In this document: one piece after another, positions 26,959 to 36,560 of the stretch
Layout of the letters: each line of letters starts with the position of its first letter
Position numbering within the stretch: position 1 is the first letter of the stretch
Assembly: GCA_017164015.1 (NCBI GenBank)
Contig: CP071065.1
Location: forward strand, 3,314,501-3,378,500
Origin: Nostoc sp. UHCC 0702
Lineage (GTDB): Bacteria; Cyanobacteriota; Cyanobacteriia; Cyanobacteriales; Nostocaceae
DNA: 64,000 nt
Direction of reading: 5' to 3'
Made by a program: the position numbers and the translations under genes
The notes under the pieces: generated by a model
What the model was told of the DNA's origin: nothing
Databases searched by the model: none
Seen by the model: the letters and a program-made list of their open reading frames with translations, nothing else

Positions 26959-26972
26959 GTATCACTGAATAC
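26959..26972 (-). promoter_or_regulatory. NtcA-binding site (GTA-N8-TAC) upstream of the LysR gene
   Basis: GTATCACTGAATAC on the plus strand (GTATTCAGTGATAC on the minus) is an exact GTA-N8-TAC match ending 42 bases before the TTG start. It would make this carbon regulator nitrogen-responsive. No strong -10 hexamer is visible at the canonical distance, so activation or repression cannot be told apart. Confidence 0.65.
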
Positions 26973-27191
26973 TTGCAAATGATGCTGTGTTGCTTATACA
27001 AAGTTATAAGCTATCCTATAGATAAAAATCTATGACCTTTATTCAAATAAAGTACTTTTCTTTATGGTGTTGACCAGTTATCATCATAACAACAAGCAAA
27101 GCGTAAGATGCCTTCCAGCTAAAGATGAATGCTGAAGACTGAATACTGAATGAAAATTGCTCACAATTGATCATTCATGATTCATGATTCA

Positions 27192-27953
27192 TCATTCATC
27201 ATTCCATACTTCTTCTGTAATTTTTGCAGGTAGCTTGGCTAAATCTGGCAACCTCATCACCTCTAATTCAGCAACTTCTTCCTTAATATTCATCGGGAAC
27301 TTTAACGGTTGACGTTCTTCTATCCAGCAACTTGCTACAGGCAAGGTTTGTTCTAATTCATCTAGTGGTCGAGGAATTACCATCACCGCGTTCAATTCCC
27401 CAATCCGTTCTGCTTCGTACATCCCAGCTTCCACTGCTACTGCGACATTGGCCACCGAACCGCGAATAATGGCTGTACACAAACCTGCACCTATTTTTTC
27501 ATACGCTGATAATTGTACGTCAGCAGCTTTGAGCATGGCATCACAAGCTCCTACCATCGCTGGAAATCCGCGTGTTTCCACTAAACCAATTGCTAAGTTA
27601 CTCAAACGGCTATAACTACCTTCCTCCATATATTTGCTGAGGCGATTAGTAATTGGTAGCACGATATCCAGGTTAGGATAAGGTCGAGGAATCACCAAGC
27701 TAGAAATTAATTGACCAAACTGTTCAGCAGTTTGGACACCAGATTCTACAGCTAAACGGACATCAGCAATGCCACCCCGGACAATTGCAGTACAATGGCC
27801 ACTACCAATTTTTTCATAGCCTACTAGGTGAACGCCTGCGGATTTGAGCATCATGTCCGCTGTACCAACTATGGCTGGAAAGCTAGCAGTAGATACTAAA
27901 CCTAAAGCAGTGTCTCTGAAGTCGTCTTGACTATGCGATGACTGAGTTTGCAT
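27192..27953 (-). CDS. ccmO: Carboxysome shell protein CcmO (tandem BMC domains)
   Basis: 253 aa with two bacterial-microcompartment (Pfam00936-type) domains: one at about 12-100 ([46 protein letters not shown]) and one at about 120-205 (AIGLVETRGFPAMVGACDAMLKAADVQLSAYEKIGAGLCTAIIRGS). The double-BMC architecture and position at the end of the ccmK-L-M-N run identify CcmO, a minor shell protein needed for carboxysome closure. Ends the minus-strand carboxysome cluster, before the LysR gene. Confidence 0.94.
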   Translation of the reverse strand: MQTQSSHSQDDFRDTALGLVSTASFPAIVGTADMMLKSAGVHLVGYEKIGSGHCTAIVRGGIADVRLAVESGVQTAEQFGQLISSLVIPRPYPNLDIVLPITNRLSKYMEEGSYSRLSNLAIGLVETRGFPAMVGACDAMLKAADVQLSAYEKIGAGLCTAIIRGSVANVAVAVEAGMYEAERIGELNAVMVIPRPLDELEQTLPVASCWIEERQPLKFPMNIKEEVAELEVMRLPDLAKLPAKITEEVWNDE

Positions 27954-28108
27954 GTGAATTTTCCCAAGTTACTCACAGAAATGATGAAGGATAAAGGCTG
28001 AAGGATGAAAAAATATGAAAATCAGCAGCCCCACTATTGAACTGTAGGGTTAATTCCATATTTCATACTTCACACTTCATACTTCAGATCACAACTTACA
28101 ATTAACAC

Positions 28109-28855
28109 TTACTCAGACTGATCGTCAGAGATTGGCTCATTCAAGGCTTGCCTATGTGGAAATAATGTGACTAATAGTCTCTGTATGCTTCCTTGTCCAT
28201 AAATTTGATTGCCGAAACTATTATTGGGTGATTCTGTGGCAGGCTGAGTGGATTGTGTAGACTCCTCTGGGGCTGACTCCAAGTTAGAATTAGTTCCATT
28301 GGTGTTTTCCTGCACGGCAGCAGATTGGCTTGGTGCAGTTGGCGAAGATTCAGCAGGGGTGACAGATTGGTGTTTAAATTTCAAAAAAGCCGATGCTGAG
28401 AGGCTAGTTGAGGAAATCACCTTTTCCTGTTGACTCTGCTTAGGGGAACTTGTAGCAGCAGCATCATCCTTGGATTGTTCCAGTTGTTTTTGCTCATAAA
28501 TCTGCCGACTGGTGTCACCCAAAATTGAGCCAGCTGGAACTACTACTCCAGGTTCAACCGAACAGTTGAAAACTGTTGAAGCTGAACCAATGCAAGCGTT
28601 TGCACCAATTTTACCTTTGCCAACCATCAAAAAGCCGGCTCCCAAGTTGGCTCCTGCTGCTACTTCTAGGGTTCCTTCAGCAACCTGGAGAATTGACCCC
28701 ATACCAATACAGACGCCTGGGCCGATGATTATTTTGCTGTTTGCAGCCGCTTGGAGTATCACCCCTGGTGCCAGTACTGCACTCGGATCAATAGTCACCT
28801 CGCCACTAATATAAGGTTCAAAGCTGTTGAGTAGGCGCAGTGGCGGCACAGACAT
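28109..28855 (-). CDS. ccmN: Carboxysome assembly protein CcmN
   Basis: 248 aa. N-terminal half is a left-handed beta helix of hexapeptide repeats (VTIDPSAVLAPGVILQA, IIGPGVCIGMGSILQVA, LEVAAGANLGAGFLMVG), which binds CcmM. A Ser/Thr/Gln-rich linker (about 135-215) leads to an amphipathic C-terminal helix (GQGSIQRLLVTLFPHRQALN), the encapsulation peptide that recruits shell protein CcmK. Located between ccmM and ccmO, separated from ccmM by repeat-rich DNA. Confidence 0.94.
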   Translation of the reverse strand: MSVPPLRLLNSFEPYISGEVTIDPSAVLAPGVILQAAANSKIIIGPGVCIGMGSILQVAEGTLEVAAGANLGAGFLMVGKGKIGANACIGSASTVFNCSVEPGVVVPAGSILGDTSRQIYEQKQLEQSKDDAAATSSPKQSQQEKVISSTSLSASAFLKFKHQSVTPAESSPTAPSQSAAVQENTNGTNSNLESAPEESTQSTQPATESPNNSFGNQIYGQGSIQRLLVTLFPHRQALNEPISDDQSE

Positions 28856-28884
28856 GAAATTTTAACCTCGGAAGCCGGAAGAAA

Positions 28885-29033
28885 TTTAGAAACTTAGGAG
28901 TTAGGAGTGAGTAGTTAGGAGTTGGAAGTGAGGAGTGAGAACTGAGGAGTTTTAATTCAGAGTTTATTCCTAACACTTAACTCCTAACTCATAACTCATA
29001 ACTCCTAACTCATAACTCCTAACTCTCAACTTT
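28885..29033. repeat. Self-complementary heptamer repeats between ccmM and ccmN
   Basis: Tandem TTAGGAG/GTGAGGAG-type heptamers (about 28890-28950) are followed by the complementary AACTCCT/AACTCAT units (about 28978-29028), with a short AT-rich centre. In a ccm transcript the two arms could pair as a long imperfect hairpin between ccmM and ccmN. Confidence 0.75.
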
Positions 29034-31064
29034 TTACGGACGTTGGATAATTGTTTCCAAAACTCGGCGCTTGGCTTTGGGGTCAATACCAATCAATCGT
29101 ACATATTCTCCTTGGTATTCCCCAAGGTATCCTTCCACGGCTGCGATCGCTTCTCTTTCTGAGTTAGCCTGAATTTGACCAGTACTAGTCCAAGAACCTG
29201 TACGGAACCGTCGTTGGTCTACGTGTTCAATACTGATTTTATGTCCGCCAGCCAGTAATTGCCGCACTTGGTCTACTATTTCAGCACTCAAGCGGGTACT
29301 GGTAGCTGTTGCACCAGATCCACTAGAGCTACTAGCAGGACTACTACTATAAGATGATTTTTGGCTAGCAGATGGAGCTACTACTTGTCCATTGGGTCTT
29401 TGAATAATGCTTTCCAAAACTCGGCGCTTGGCTTTGGGGTCAATACCAATCAATCGTACATATTCTCCTTCGTATTCCCCAAGGTATTTTTCCACGGCTG
29501 CGATCGCTTCTGTTTCTGAGTTAACCTGAATTTGACCAGTACTAGTCCAAGAACCTGTACGGAACCGTCGTTCGTCTACGTGTTCAATGCTAATTTTATG
29601 TCCACCAGCCAGTAATTGTCGCACTTGGTCTACTACTTCAGAATTCAAGCGGGTACTGGTAGCTGTTGCAGAGGGCGCACTCTTTGTGGTAGCAGGACTA
29701 CTACTATATGATGATTTTTGGCTACCAGATGCAGCTACTTGTTCATTGGGTCTTTGAATAATGCTTTCTAATACCCGGCGTTTGGCTTTGGGGTCAATGC
29801 CAATTAAACGTACATACTCGCCTTGGTGATTGCTGATACAGTCTTCTAAGGCTGCAATCACGTCTTTTGTGGAATTAGAGTTAATTGGGGCACAACTTTG
29901 CCAAGAACCTGTACGGAAGCGGCGCTCATCTACGTGTTCTGTGCCAATTTTGTAACCGCCTGCCAACAAGTTGCGGATTTGCTCTACGGTATCACTACTG
30001 ATTTGGCCATTGCCAGAGCCGTTACCATTGCTACTGTGGTTGTAGCTGCTATTGCCACGACTAGCTGGCGCTGGCGCTTTAAAGGTGGCAGTTCCATTAA
30101 CTTGACCATCTGGGCGTTGGATAATGGTTTCTAACACGCGCCGTCTACCATTGGGGTCAATGCCAAACAACCGGACATACTCGCCGTCGTGGTCTCTTAG
30201 ACAGCTTTCTAAAGCTGCGATCGCTTCCCCTACTGATCTGACTTCCAGTGGCTTACAACTCGTCCACGAACCTGTACGGAACCGTCTAGTATCTACGTGT
30301 TCCGTGCCAATTTTATACCCTTGCTCTAACAGATAGCGCACCTGTTCTACGGTTTCTGCACCCAAGCTATTGCTCGACACTTCACTACTCCTTTCCAGCT
30401 CTAAAACAGTAATACCATTACTACTTGTATAAGATTTAGCATTCTCATCTCGAATGGGTGCAATACATTTGCTATCCGCAGCACAGCGGTAACCCGATCG
30501 TAGCGCCTGATTAATCCCAACCACATGATGGGCAAATTGCTCATCTTGCTCTTGCACATCTGGCAAGCGATCGGCTTGCTGTTGGCTTGTAATTATCGCT
30601 CCCGAAGGTACATACTTACCTGGGGGAATTTCCACATCTTGAATCAAAGCGTGCATCATCACGATGCAACCTGCACCCACCCTGGCATTAAACACCGTGG
30701 AGCGGAAACCTATGAAGGAACTATCTCCTACGTAAGCTGGGCCATGAATCAGAGCCATATGGGTAATCGAAGCATTTTCGCCCACCCATACCGAGTAACT
30801 TTCGCCGTCATCGCCAACTACTCGACCTTGCTCCAACCCATGAATCACTACACCATCTTGGATATTAGTGTTTTCACCGATATAAAAAGGTGTGCCTTCA
30901 TCCGCTCTAATCGAAGTCCCCGGAGCTACGATTACATTTGCACCTATCCGCACGTCCCCAATAATATTGGAAAACGAATGTACAAATGTGCTTTCATGGA
31001 TTTTTGGCTCAGCCAAATTCCTCGACCACGGGGTTGGGGGTGCCGCCGTGCTGCGGACTGCCAT
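29034..31064 (-). CDS. ccmM: Carboxysome scaffold CcmM (gamma-carbonic anhydrase domain plus four Rubisco-small-subunit-like domains)
   Basis: 676 aa. Residues 1-200 are a gamma-carbonic-anhydrase beta helix with His ligands in VVIHG (75), ITHMALIHG (102, 107), and the Cys194/Cys200 pair that in active homologues forms an activating disulfide. Then four SSUL repeats (about 235-320, 357-440, 475-555, 592-676), each with a [20 protein letters not shown] core, which condense Rubisco into the beta-carboxysome. An internal GTG at codon 229 with AAGGAG 7 bases upstream probably initiates the short isoform. SSUL 1-2 contain a Cys pair; 3-4 do not. Repeats 3 and 4 are nearly identical in DNA, a recent duplication. 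Confidence 0.97.
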   Translation of the reverse strand: MAVRSTAAPPTPWSRNLAEPKIHESTFVHSFSNIIGDVRIGANVIVAPGTSIRADEGTPFYIGENTNIQDGVVIHGLEQGRVVGDDGESYSVWVGENASITHMALIHGPAYVGDSSFIGFRSTVFNARVGAGCIVMMHALIQDVEIPPGKYVPSGAIITSQQQADRLPDVQEQDEQFAHHVVGINQALRSGYRCAADSKCIAPIRDENAKSYTSSNGITVLELERSSEVSSNSLGAETVEQVRYLLEQGYKIGTEHVDTRRFRTGSWTSCKPLEVRSVGEAIAALESCLRDHDGEYVRLFGIDPNGRRRVLETIIQRPDGQVNGTATFKAPAPASRGNSSYNHSSNGNGSGNGQISSDTVEQIRNLLAGGYKIGTEHVDERRFRTGSWQSCAPINSNSTKDVIAALEDCISNHQGEYVRLIGIDPKAKRRVLESIIQRPNEQVAASGSQKSSYSSSPATTKSAPSATATSTRLNSEVVDQVRQLLAGGHKISIEHVDERRFRTGSWTSTGQIQVNSETEAIAAVEKYLGEYEGEYVRLIGIDPKAKRRVLESIIQRPNGQVVAPSASQKSSYSSSPASSSSGSGATATSTRLSAEIVDQVRQLLAGGHKISIEHVDQRRFRTGSWTSTGQIQANSEREAIAAVEGYLGEYQGEYVRLIGIDPKAKRRVLETIIQRP
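30378..30394 (-). promoter_or_regulatory. Internal ribosome-binding site and GTG start for short CcmM
   Basis: On the minus strand GAAAGGAG is followed after 7 bases by an in-frame GTG (codon 229 of ccmM, plus-strand 30378-30380), just before the first SSUL domain. Internal initiation at this junction is established for Synechococcus CcmM; here it would give a 448-aa protein with all four SSUL domains and no carbonic anhydrase. Confidence 0.7.
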
Positions 31065-31345
31065 TGCGAGATTCCTCCTCTATCGTCACTTGTCAGTTGT
31101 TAGTTGTGAGTTGTCAGTTGTAAGCCAGTACAGTCTTGGGGTCTCCCCAAGTGAAGTAACTGCCGATCTTCGCAGCTAAGCCGTGTCTTCTCCCCTTGGG
31201 AGACGCTACGCTTTGCGAGCGTCACCCGAAGTATCTTGGGGGTTTCCTCCATGATTAGCTGGCGATCTTCGCAGCGTTAGCAAGGAACGAGCGCCACCCA
31301 GAGGGTTAGTTGTATTGCCACTGACTACTGACCACTGACCACTGA
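31065..31345. repeat. Repeat-rich spacer between ccmL and ccmM
   Basis: GTTGTTA/GTTGTGA-type heptamers (31091-31122), then dispersed palindromic modules: TCTCCCCTTGGGAGA with ACGCTACGC (31188-31211) and two CGATCTTCGCAGC phrases, and finally CTGACTACTGACCACTGACCACTGAC heptamers before ccmL. No gene seen. Confidence 0.65.
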
Positions 31346-31648
31346 CTATCTATACTGGTCTTTTTTGCTGTAAATCAGGCGATCTTCCAAATGAATAGTA
31401 TCAATGATCGCCACCACCGCTGCATCTAACGGACGTTGTTCATTACCAGGAATCTGACGAGCGGCACTGCCACGACTGACAAGTACCCACTCATCTACTC
31501 CTGCACCTACACTATCTGCTGCTACCTCGTATTTTGGCAGGAAATTTCCTTCTTCATCTACTAATTGCAACAAAAGTAGTTTCACGCCTCTGAGGGTTGG
31601 CTCTTTTTGCGTGCTAACTACTGTGCCACGAACTTTGGCAATTTGCAT
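31346..31648 (-). CDS. ccmL: Carboxysome vertex protein CcmL
   Basis: 100 aa, pentameric EutN/CcmL (BMV) fold that caps the shell vertices. Recognised by the start MQIAKVRGTVVSTQKEPTLRGVKLLLLQLVD, then AADSVGAGVDEWVLVSRGSAAR and AAVVAIIDTIHLEDRLIY. Only 6 bases separate it from the upstream ccmK, so the two are almost certainly co-transcribed. Confidence 0.97.
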   Translation of the reverse strand: MQIAKVRGTVVSTQKEPTLRGVKLLLLQLVDEEGNFLPKYEVAADSVGAGVDEWVLVSRGSAARQIPGNEQRPLDAAVVAIIDTIHLEDRLIYSKKDQYR

Positions 31649-31654
31649 TACAAA

Positions 31655-31999
31655 TTATGGTCTTCTACCGAAGGGACGAATCGCATTTACGTTTTCCCGG
31701 AACTGCTCTACATCTTCTGTATAACGAATTGGTAGGACGTATTCCAAGTTTTCATGAGGACGAGCAATAATGTGAGTAGACAGCACTTGTCCGCCATTCA
31801 CCCGCTTCACTGATTCAACTCCTGCTGCCACAGAAGCTTGCACTTCGGAAACGTCGCCCCGCACAATCACTGTAACCCGACCGCTACCGATTTTTTCGTA
31901 GCCTACCAAGGTGACACGAGCAGCTTTTACCATCGCATCAGCCGCTTCCACTACCGCTGGAAAGCCTAGCGTTTCTACCATTCCCACTGCGATTGACAT
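31655..31999 (-). CDS. ccmK: Carboxysome hexameric shell protein CcmK (second copy)
   Basis: 114 aa single BMC domain: [60 protein letters not shown]. The pore region KIGSGR is present. Its C-terminal tail ([14 protein letters not shown]) is longer than that of the neighbouring paralogue. Placed directly before ccmL with a 6-base gap. Confidence 0.96.
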   Translation of the reverse strand: MSIAVGMVETLGFPAVVEAADAMVKAARVTLVGYEKIGSGRVTVIVRGDVSEVQASVAAGVESVKRVNGGQVLSTHIIARPHENLEYVLPIRYTEDVEQFRENVNAIRPFGRRP

Positions 32000-32091
32000 T
32001 AGTTCTAACCCTTAATATTGATGTTTCTAGACTTGGATGAAAGTGATAGCTTCAAGTTGGCAACCCGTTAATTACTTTGTTTAATCAGCTT

Positions 32092-32400
32092 TTAGGTACG
32101 AAACTGCTCCACAGCTTCGGTGTAACGAATCGGCAAGACGTACTCCAGGTTTTCGTGTGGGCGAGCAATGATGTGAGTGGATACCACTTCACCTCCATTG
32201 ACTCTTCTGGCAGCTTCAATCCCCGCAGCAACTGAAGCTTGCACCTCAGACACATCTCCTCGGACAATTACGGTTACCCGCGCACTACCAATTTTTTCAT
32301 ATCCTACCAAAGTTACACGCGCAGCTTTCACCATCGCATCAGCAGCTTCTACTACTGCCGGAAAGCCCTTAGTTTCAATCATTCCAACTGCAATTGGCAT
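32092..32400 (-). CDS. ccmK: Carboxysome hexameric shell protein CcmK (first copy of the operon)
   Basis: 102 aa from [60 protein letters not shown]; nine in-frame residues upstream are not conserved. The pore motif is KIGSAR. Strong similarity to the next ccmK shows tandem duplication; ccmK1/ccmK2 pairs form the main shell facets in other cyanobacteria. First gene of the minus-strand ccm cluster; the divergent spacer to ndhF probably holds the operon promoter. Confidence 0.95.
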   Translation of the reverse strand: MPIAVGMIETKGFPAVVEAADAMVKAARVTLVGYEKIGSARVTVIVRGDVSEVQASVAAGIEAARRVNGGEVVSTHIIARPHENLEYVLPIRYTEAVEQFRT

Positions 32401-33054
32401 CGCAGAACTCCTAAAAAATAAATCCAATCAGTACTGTTGTTTGAAAATTGTGACGGGTAAGCTCATCTTGAGCTACAAAAACACTTCCAAACTAAGCATA
32501 GGAAAGCTTGGCGTTCCTGGCAATATAAATTACTATAATAGTTTATGATAAAATAGTTTTAAAAAACTTAACAAAAGTTTATACGAGGGTTCTGCTCTAT
32601 CAAAGTTCACTGATTCCTAGAGCGGTCACTTATGCTTTATAATTTTTTTATTACATTTACAAATCGATATTCATAACCAGGGCTAATTCTGTCTGTCAAG
32701 TCAGGAGTATGGGCTGCATATCTTGCTGTCTCTATGTTTCTTAAATTTTGTTCTCTGAACAAGGACTAAGTGAAAAATACATAAGTTTGTTAAATGTATT
32801 GTATAAACTTCTCTACTACCAAGTAGAAATATAAAATTACTAACATAATTAATGTAAGCAGAGTAAATGCTCTTAGATATGTAACGTTATATTGAATTAA
32901 AGGTTAATAGATAAGCTCAAGTAAAAATGCTTATTCAAGTTTTAGTGAAAAAATATTTAAAAAGACCTAGATTCTAAGAAGGTTGATTTTTTAATCAAAA
33001 TTGTTTTAAAGGCTGTTAAAAAAAATCAAAATTGAGTCGTCAAGGGAAAATTCA
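32401..33054. other. Divergent promoter region between the carboxysome and ndhF-ndhD-cupB operons
   Basis: 654 bases, very AT-rich, no gene. Both operons belong to inorganic-carbon acquisition, so LysR (CbbR-type) sites would be expected, but I could not pick a convincing one by eye. Start codons of both operons are close to the edges. Confidence 0.5.
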
Positions 33055-34911
33055 ATGAATCAATTTCTATTTTTAACAAGTTGGTGGGTGCCTTTTTATA
33101 GCTTGGTAGGCGCACTTTTAACCTTGCCGTGGGGAATAGGAATAATTCAGCGTACAGGCCCAAGACCTGCGGCATACTTCAATTTGTTGACAACTGTTTT
33201 AGCTTTTGCCCATAGTTTGTTTGTATTTAAAGATATATGGGATAGAGAACCAGTAAATTTGCTGATTACCTGGTTTAAAGCTGCCGATTTAGACTTATCC
33301 ATTAGCTTGGAACTATCGCCAGTTAGTATTGGGGCAACAGTTTTAATTACAGGCTTAAGCCTGCTGGCACAAATTTACGCCCTAGGTTACATGGAAAAGG
33401 ACTGGTCGTTGGCCCGTTTTTTTGCCCTGTTCGGATTATTTGAAGGGGCCCTAAGTGGTTTAGCAATCAGTGACTCCTTATTTCTCAGCTATGCCTTTTT
33501 GGAAGTCCTGACGCTTTCCACTTATTTGCTGGTAGGATTCTGGTATGCTCAACCGCTAGTAGTGACAGCCGCCCGTGATGCCTTTTTAACCAAGCGGGTG
33601 GGAGACTTATTACTATTAATGGCTGTAGTGACACTTTCGACTTTGGCAGGCAGTTTAAACTTTTCTGATTTATATGAATGGGCACAAACGGCTGACTTAA
33701 GCCCAGTGACATCAACATTACTAGGGTTAGCATTGATAGCGGGGCCTGCGGGTAAATGTGCCCAATTTCCTCTACACCTGTGGTTAGATGAAGCCATGGA
33801 AGGGCCTAACCCAGCTTCAGTACTGCGAAACTCACTGGTAGTTGCTGGTGGTGCTTATGTACTATATAAACTGCAACCAGTATTAGCACTATCGCCAGTG
33901 GCGTTGAATGCCTTAGTAATCATGGGTACAGTGACGGCGATTGGTGCAACATTAGTATCCATAGCTCAGATTGATATTAAGCGATCGCTATCTCATTCCA
34001 CGAGTGCATATATGGGATTAGTGTTTTTGGCAGTGGGTTTGCAGCAGGGCGGTGTAGCCTTGATGTTACTGTTAACCCATGCGATCGCTAAAGCACTATT
34101 ATTCATGAGTTCCGGTTCAGTAATTTATACTACCAGCACACAAGACCTTACAGAAATGGGTGGTTTGTGGTCGCGGATGCCAGCCACCACCACCGCCTTT
34201 GTTGTCGGTTCAGCCGGGATGGTGACATTGCTACCACTAGGAAGCTTCTGGGCGATGCTGTCATGGGCTGACGGTTTCGTGGATGTTAACCCTTGGGTGA
34301 TTGGCGTTTTAGTATTAGTCAATGGCTTAACAGCATTGAACCTAACCAGAGTCTTCAGATTAGTCTTTTGGGGTGCCCCGCAACAAAAAACCCGCCGCGC
34401 CCCAGAAGTTGCTTGGCAGATGGCATTGCCAATGGTGATCTTGACCGTGCTGACTCTACTAGTGCCTTTGATGCTACAGCAATGGTATTTGCTACCCGAT
34501 TGGAACAGTATTAATTGGTATGTAGTTTTCGCATTGCTTGCTTCTACTGTAACTGGGTTAGTTACAGGCTCTACAATTTATTTGCACAAAGCTTGGTCAA
34601 GATCCAGAATCCTAGCTTGGAGATTTATCCAGGACTTGCTGGGTTACGATTTTTACATTGACCGTATTTATCGTTTGACCGTGGTAGATACAGTAGCATT
34701 TTTATCTAGGATATCTGCTTGGAGCGATCGCTATTTAGTTGATGGTCTAGTGAACTTGGTCGGGTTTGCGACAATTCTGGGTGGACAAGGTTTAAAGTAC
34801 AGTATTTCTGGTCAATCCCAAGGGTATATGTTGACTATCCTAGCGGTCGTCAGCGTTCTAGGTTTCTTCATTAGTTGGTCACTAGGTCTACTGAATTATT
34901 TGCCTTTTTAA
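33055..34911 (+). CDS. ndhF4: NDH-1 subunit F of the CO2-uptake complex (NdhF4-like)
   Basis: 618 aa, polytopic thylakoid-membrane protein of the antiporter-like family (NuoL/NdhF). Characteristic segments: YALGYMEKDWSLARFFALFGLFEGAL, LAGPAGKCAQFPLHLWLDEAMEGPNPASVLRNSLVVAGGAYVL, DIKRSLSHSTSAYMGLVFLA and THAIAKALLFMSSGSVIY. It lacks the long C-terminal lateral helix region of respiratory NdhF. With ndhD and cupB it forms the NDH-1MS' type module that hydrates CO2 to bicarbonate. Next to the ccm operon, as in Anabaena. F4 rather than F3 is inferred from the cupB partner. Confidence 0.88.
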   Translation: MNQFLFLTSWWVPFYSLVGALLTLPWGIGIIQRTGPRPAAYFNLLTTVLAFAHSLFVFKDIWDREPVNLLITWFKAADLDLSISLELSPVSIGATVLITGLSLLAQIYALGYMEKDWSLARFFALFGLFEGALSGLAISDSLFLSYAFLEVLTLSTYLLVGFWYAQPLVVTAARDAFLTKRVGDLLLLMAVVTLSTLAGSLNFSDLYEWAQTADLSPVTSTLLGLALIAGPAGKCAQFPLHLWLDEAMEGPNPASVLRNSLVVAGGAYVLYKLQPVLALSPVALNALVIMGTVTAIGATLVSIAQIDIKRSLSHSTSAYMGLVFLAVGLQQGGVALMLLLTHAIAKALLFMSSGSVIYTTSTQDLTEMGGLWSRMPATTTAFVVGSAGMVTLLPLGSFWAMLSWADGFVDVNPWVIGVLVLVNGLTALNLTRVFRLVFWGAPQQKTRRAPEVAWQMALPMVILTVLTLLVPLMLQQWYLLPDWNSINWYVVFALLASTVTGLVTGSTIYLHKAWSRSRILAWRFIQDLLGYDFYIDRIYRLTVVDTVAFLSRISAWSDRYLVDGLVNLVGFATILGGQGLKYSISGQSQGYMLTILAVVSVLGFFISWSLGLLNYLPF

Positions 34912-35054
34912 CAGTGGGGAGTTAGGAGTTAGGAGTTAGGAGTTAGCAGTTAGCAGTTAGGAGTTAGAAGTTATTTCTCCCTCATCTCCCTCATCTCCCC
35001 CGCTCCCCCGCTCCCCCGCTCCCCTGCCCCCCCGCTCCTTACCTGATTCTGTCT
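34912..35054 (+). repeat. Heptamer and pyrimidine repeats between ndhF and ndhD
   Basis: About eight copies of GTTAGGA/GTTAGCA (34918-34970), followed by a nearly pure C/T tract with CTCCCTCAT and CCCGCTCC units (34978-35038). No gene. Confidence 0.85.
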
Positions 35055-36560
35055 ATGCTTAGTGCTTTGATTTTAGTACCGTTATTCGGTGCAGCTTTAA
35101 TCGGTTTTTGGCCTTCTAGCATCAGTGGAAAATTCGCCCGTACATTAGCTTTAGTCTTTGCCAGCATCACTTTCTTGTGGTCAGTTGTCATAGCAATACA
35201 GTTTAATCCAACACAAACTAGTCAACAATTTGCTGAATCTTTGTCTTGGATTGATGCCCTGGGCTTAAACTATAACTTAGGTGTAGATGGTTTATCTTTG
35301 CCCTTGTTAGTTTTGAATGGACTCTTAACAGGCATTGCCATCTACAGCAGCGATGAATCTCTCCAGCGTCCTAAATTTTATTACTCCTTAATACTGCTGT
35401 TAAGTGCTGGCGTGACAGGAGCTTTTTTAGCACAGGATTTACTGCTATTTTTCCTGTTTTACGAACTAGAACTGATTCCTCTGTATTTATTGATTGCCAT
35501 TTGGGGTGGTGCAAGGCGGGGTTATGCCGCTACGAAATTCCTGATTTATACTGCCGTTTCCGGAATCCTAATTTTAGCGAGTTTCCTGGGTATGGTTTGG
35601 CTGAGTGGCGGTTCCAACTTTGCACTAGCAAACTTGAATGCCACAACTTTACCATTGGCAACACAACTTTTACTGCTAGCAGGGATTTTAGTAGGTTTCG
35701 GGATTAAGATTCCCTTGGTACCCTTCCATACTTGGTTGCCAGATGCTCACGTTGAAGCTTCCACACCAATTTCTGTACTGTTGGCTGGCGTACTGTTGAA
35801 GTTGGGAACTTACGGCTTACTGCGGTTTGGCATGAACTTGTTGCCAGAAGCTTGGACTTATGTAGCTCCTTGGTTGGCAATTTGGGCTGTGGTCAGTGTA
35901 CTGTATGGTGCATCCTGCGCGATCGCTCAAACTGACATGAAAAAGATGGTGGCATACAGTTCCATTGGACACATGGGCTATGTGCTGTTAGCGGCGGCCG
36001 CGGCTACACCTTTAAGCGTATTGGGTGCTGTCCTGCAAATGATTAGCCACGGCTTGATTTCTGCACTGCTGTTTTTGTTGGTAGGGGTTGTGTATAAAAA
36101 AGCTGGCAGCCGAGATTTAGAAGTTCTCCAAGGACTGCTCAACCCAGAACGGGGTATGCCCGTAATTGGTAGCTTGATGGTTTTGGGAGTCATGGCTAGC
36201 GCTGGCATACCGGGAATGGTAGGCTTTATTTCCGAATTCATTGTTTTTCGGGGCAGTTTTCCAGTTTTTCCAGTGCAAACCTTGCTGTGCATGATTGGTA
36301 CAGGATTAACAGCGGTTTACTTCTTAATTTTGATGAATCGCGCCTTTTTTGGGCGTTTATCTGCACAAGTCACCAACTTACCCCGCGTATATTGGAGCGA
36401 TCGCCTTCCATCTGTGATACTAGCTGTACTGATTGTGATCTTTGGCATCCAACCAGCTTGGTTAATACGCTGGACTGAACCCACCATCACAGCGATGTCG
36501 AGCCTGCAAAACGTAGTAGCAACGGTGGCTTTAGACAAGGCAAAAGTGACTGGGGACTAG
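35055..36560 (+). CDS. ndhD4: NDH-1 subunit D of the CO2-uptake complex (NdhD4-like)
   Basis: 501 aa, antiporter-like proton-channel subunit (NuoM/NdhD) with about 14 membrane segments. Diagnostic regions: NYNLGVDGLSLPLLVLNGL, FYELELIPLYLLIAIWGG (Glu of the proton path), KIPLVPFHTWLPDAHVEASTPISVLLAGVLLKLGTYGLLRFG, and TDMKKMVAYSSIGHMGYVLL. Second gene of the ndhF-ndhD-cupB operon; separated from its neighbours by repeat-filled spacers of 143 and 243 bases. Confidence 0.9.
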   Translation: MLSALILVPLFGAALIGFWPSSISGKFARTLALVFASITFLWSVVIAIQFNPTQTSQQFAESLSWIDALGLNYNLGVDGLSLPLLVLNGLLTGIAIYSSDESLQRPKFYYSLILLLSAGVTGAFLAQDLLLFFLFYELELIPLYLLIAIWGGARRGYAATKFLIYTAVSGILILASFLGMVWLSGGSNFALANLNATTLPLATQLLLLAGILVGFGIKIPLVPFHTWLPDAHVEASTPISVLLAGVLLKLGTYGLLRFGMNLLPEAWTYVAPWLAIWAVVSVLYGASCAIAQTDMKKMVAYSSIGHMGYVLLAAAAATPLSVLGAVLQMISHGLISALLFLLVGVVYKKAGSRDLEVLQGLLNPERGMPVIGSLMVLGVMASAGIPGMVGFISEFIVFRGSFPVFPVQTLLCMIGTGLTAVYFLILMNRAFFGRLSAQVTNLPRVYWSDRLPSVILAVLIVIFGIQPAWLIRWTEPTITAMSSLQNVVATVALDKAKVTGD

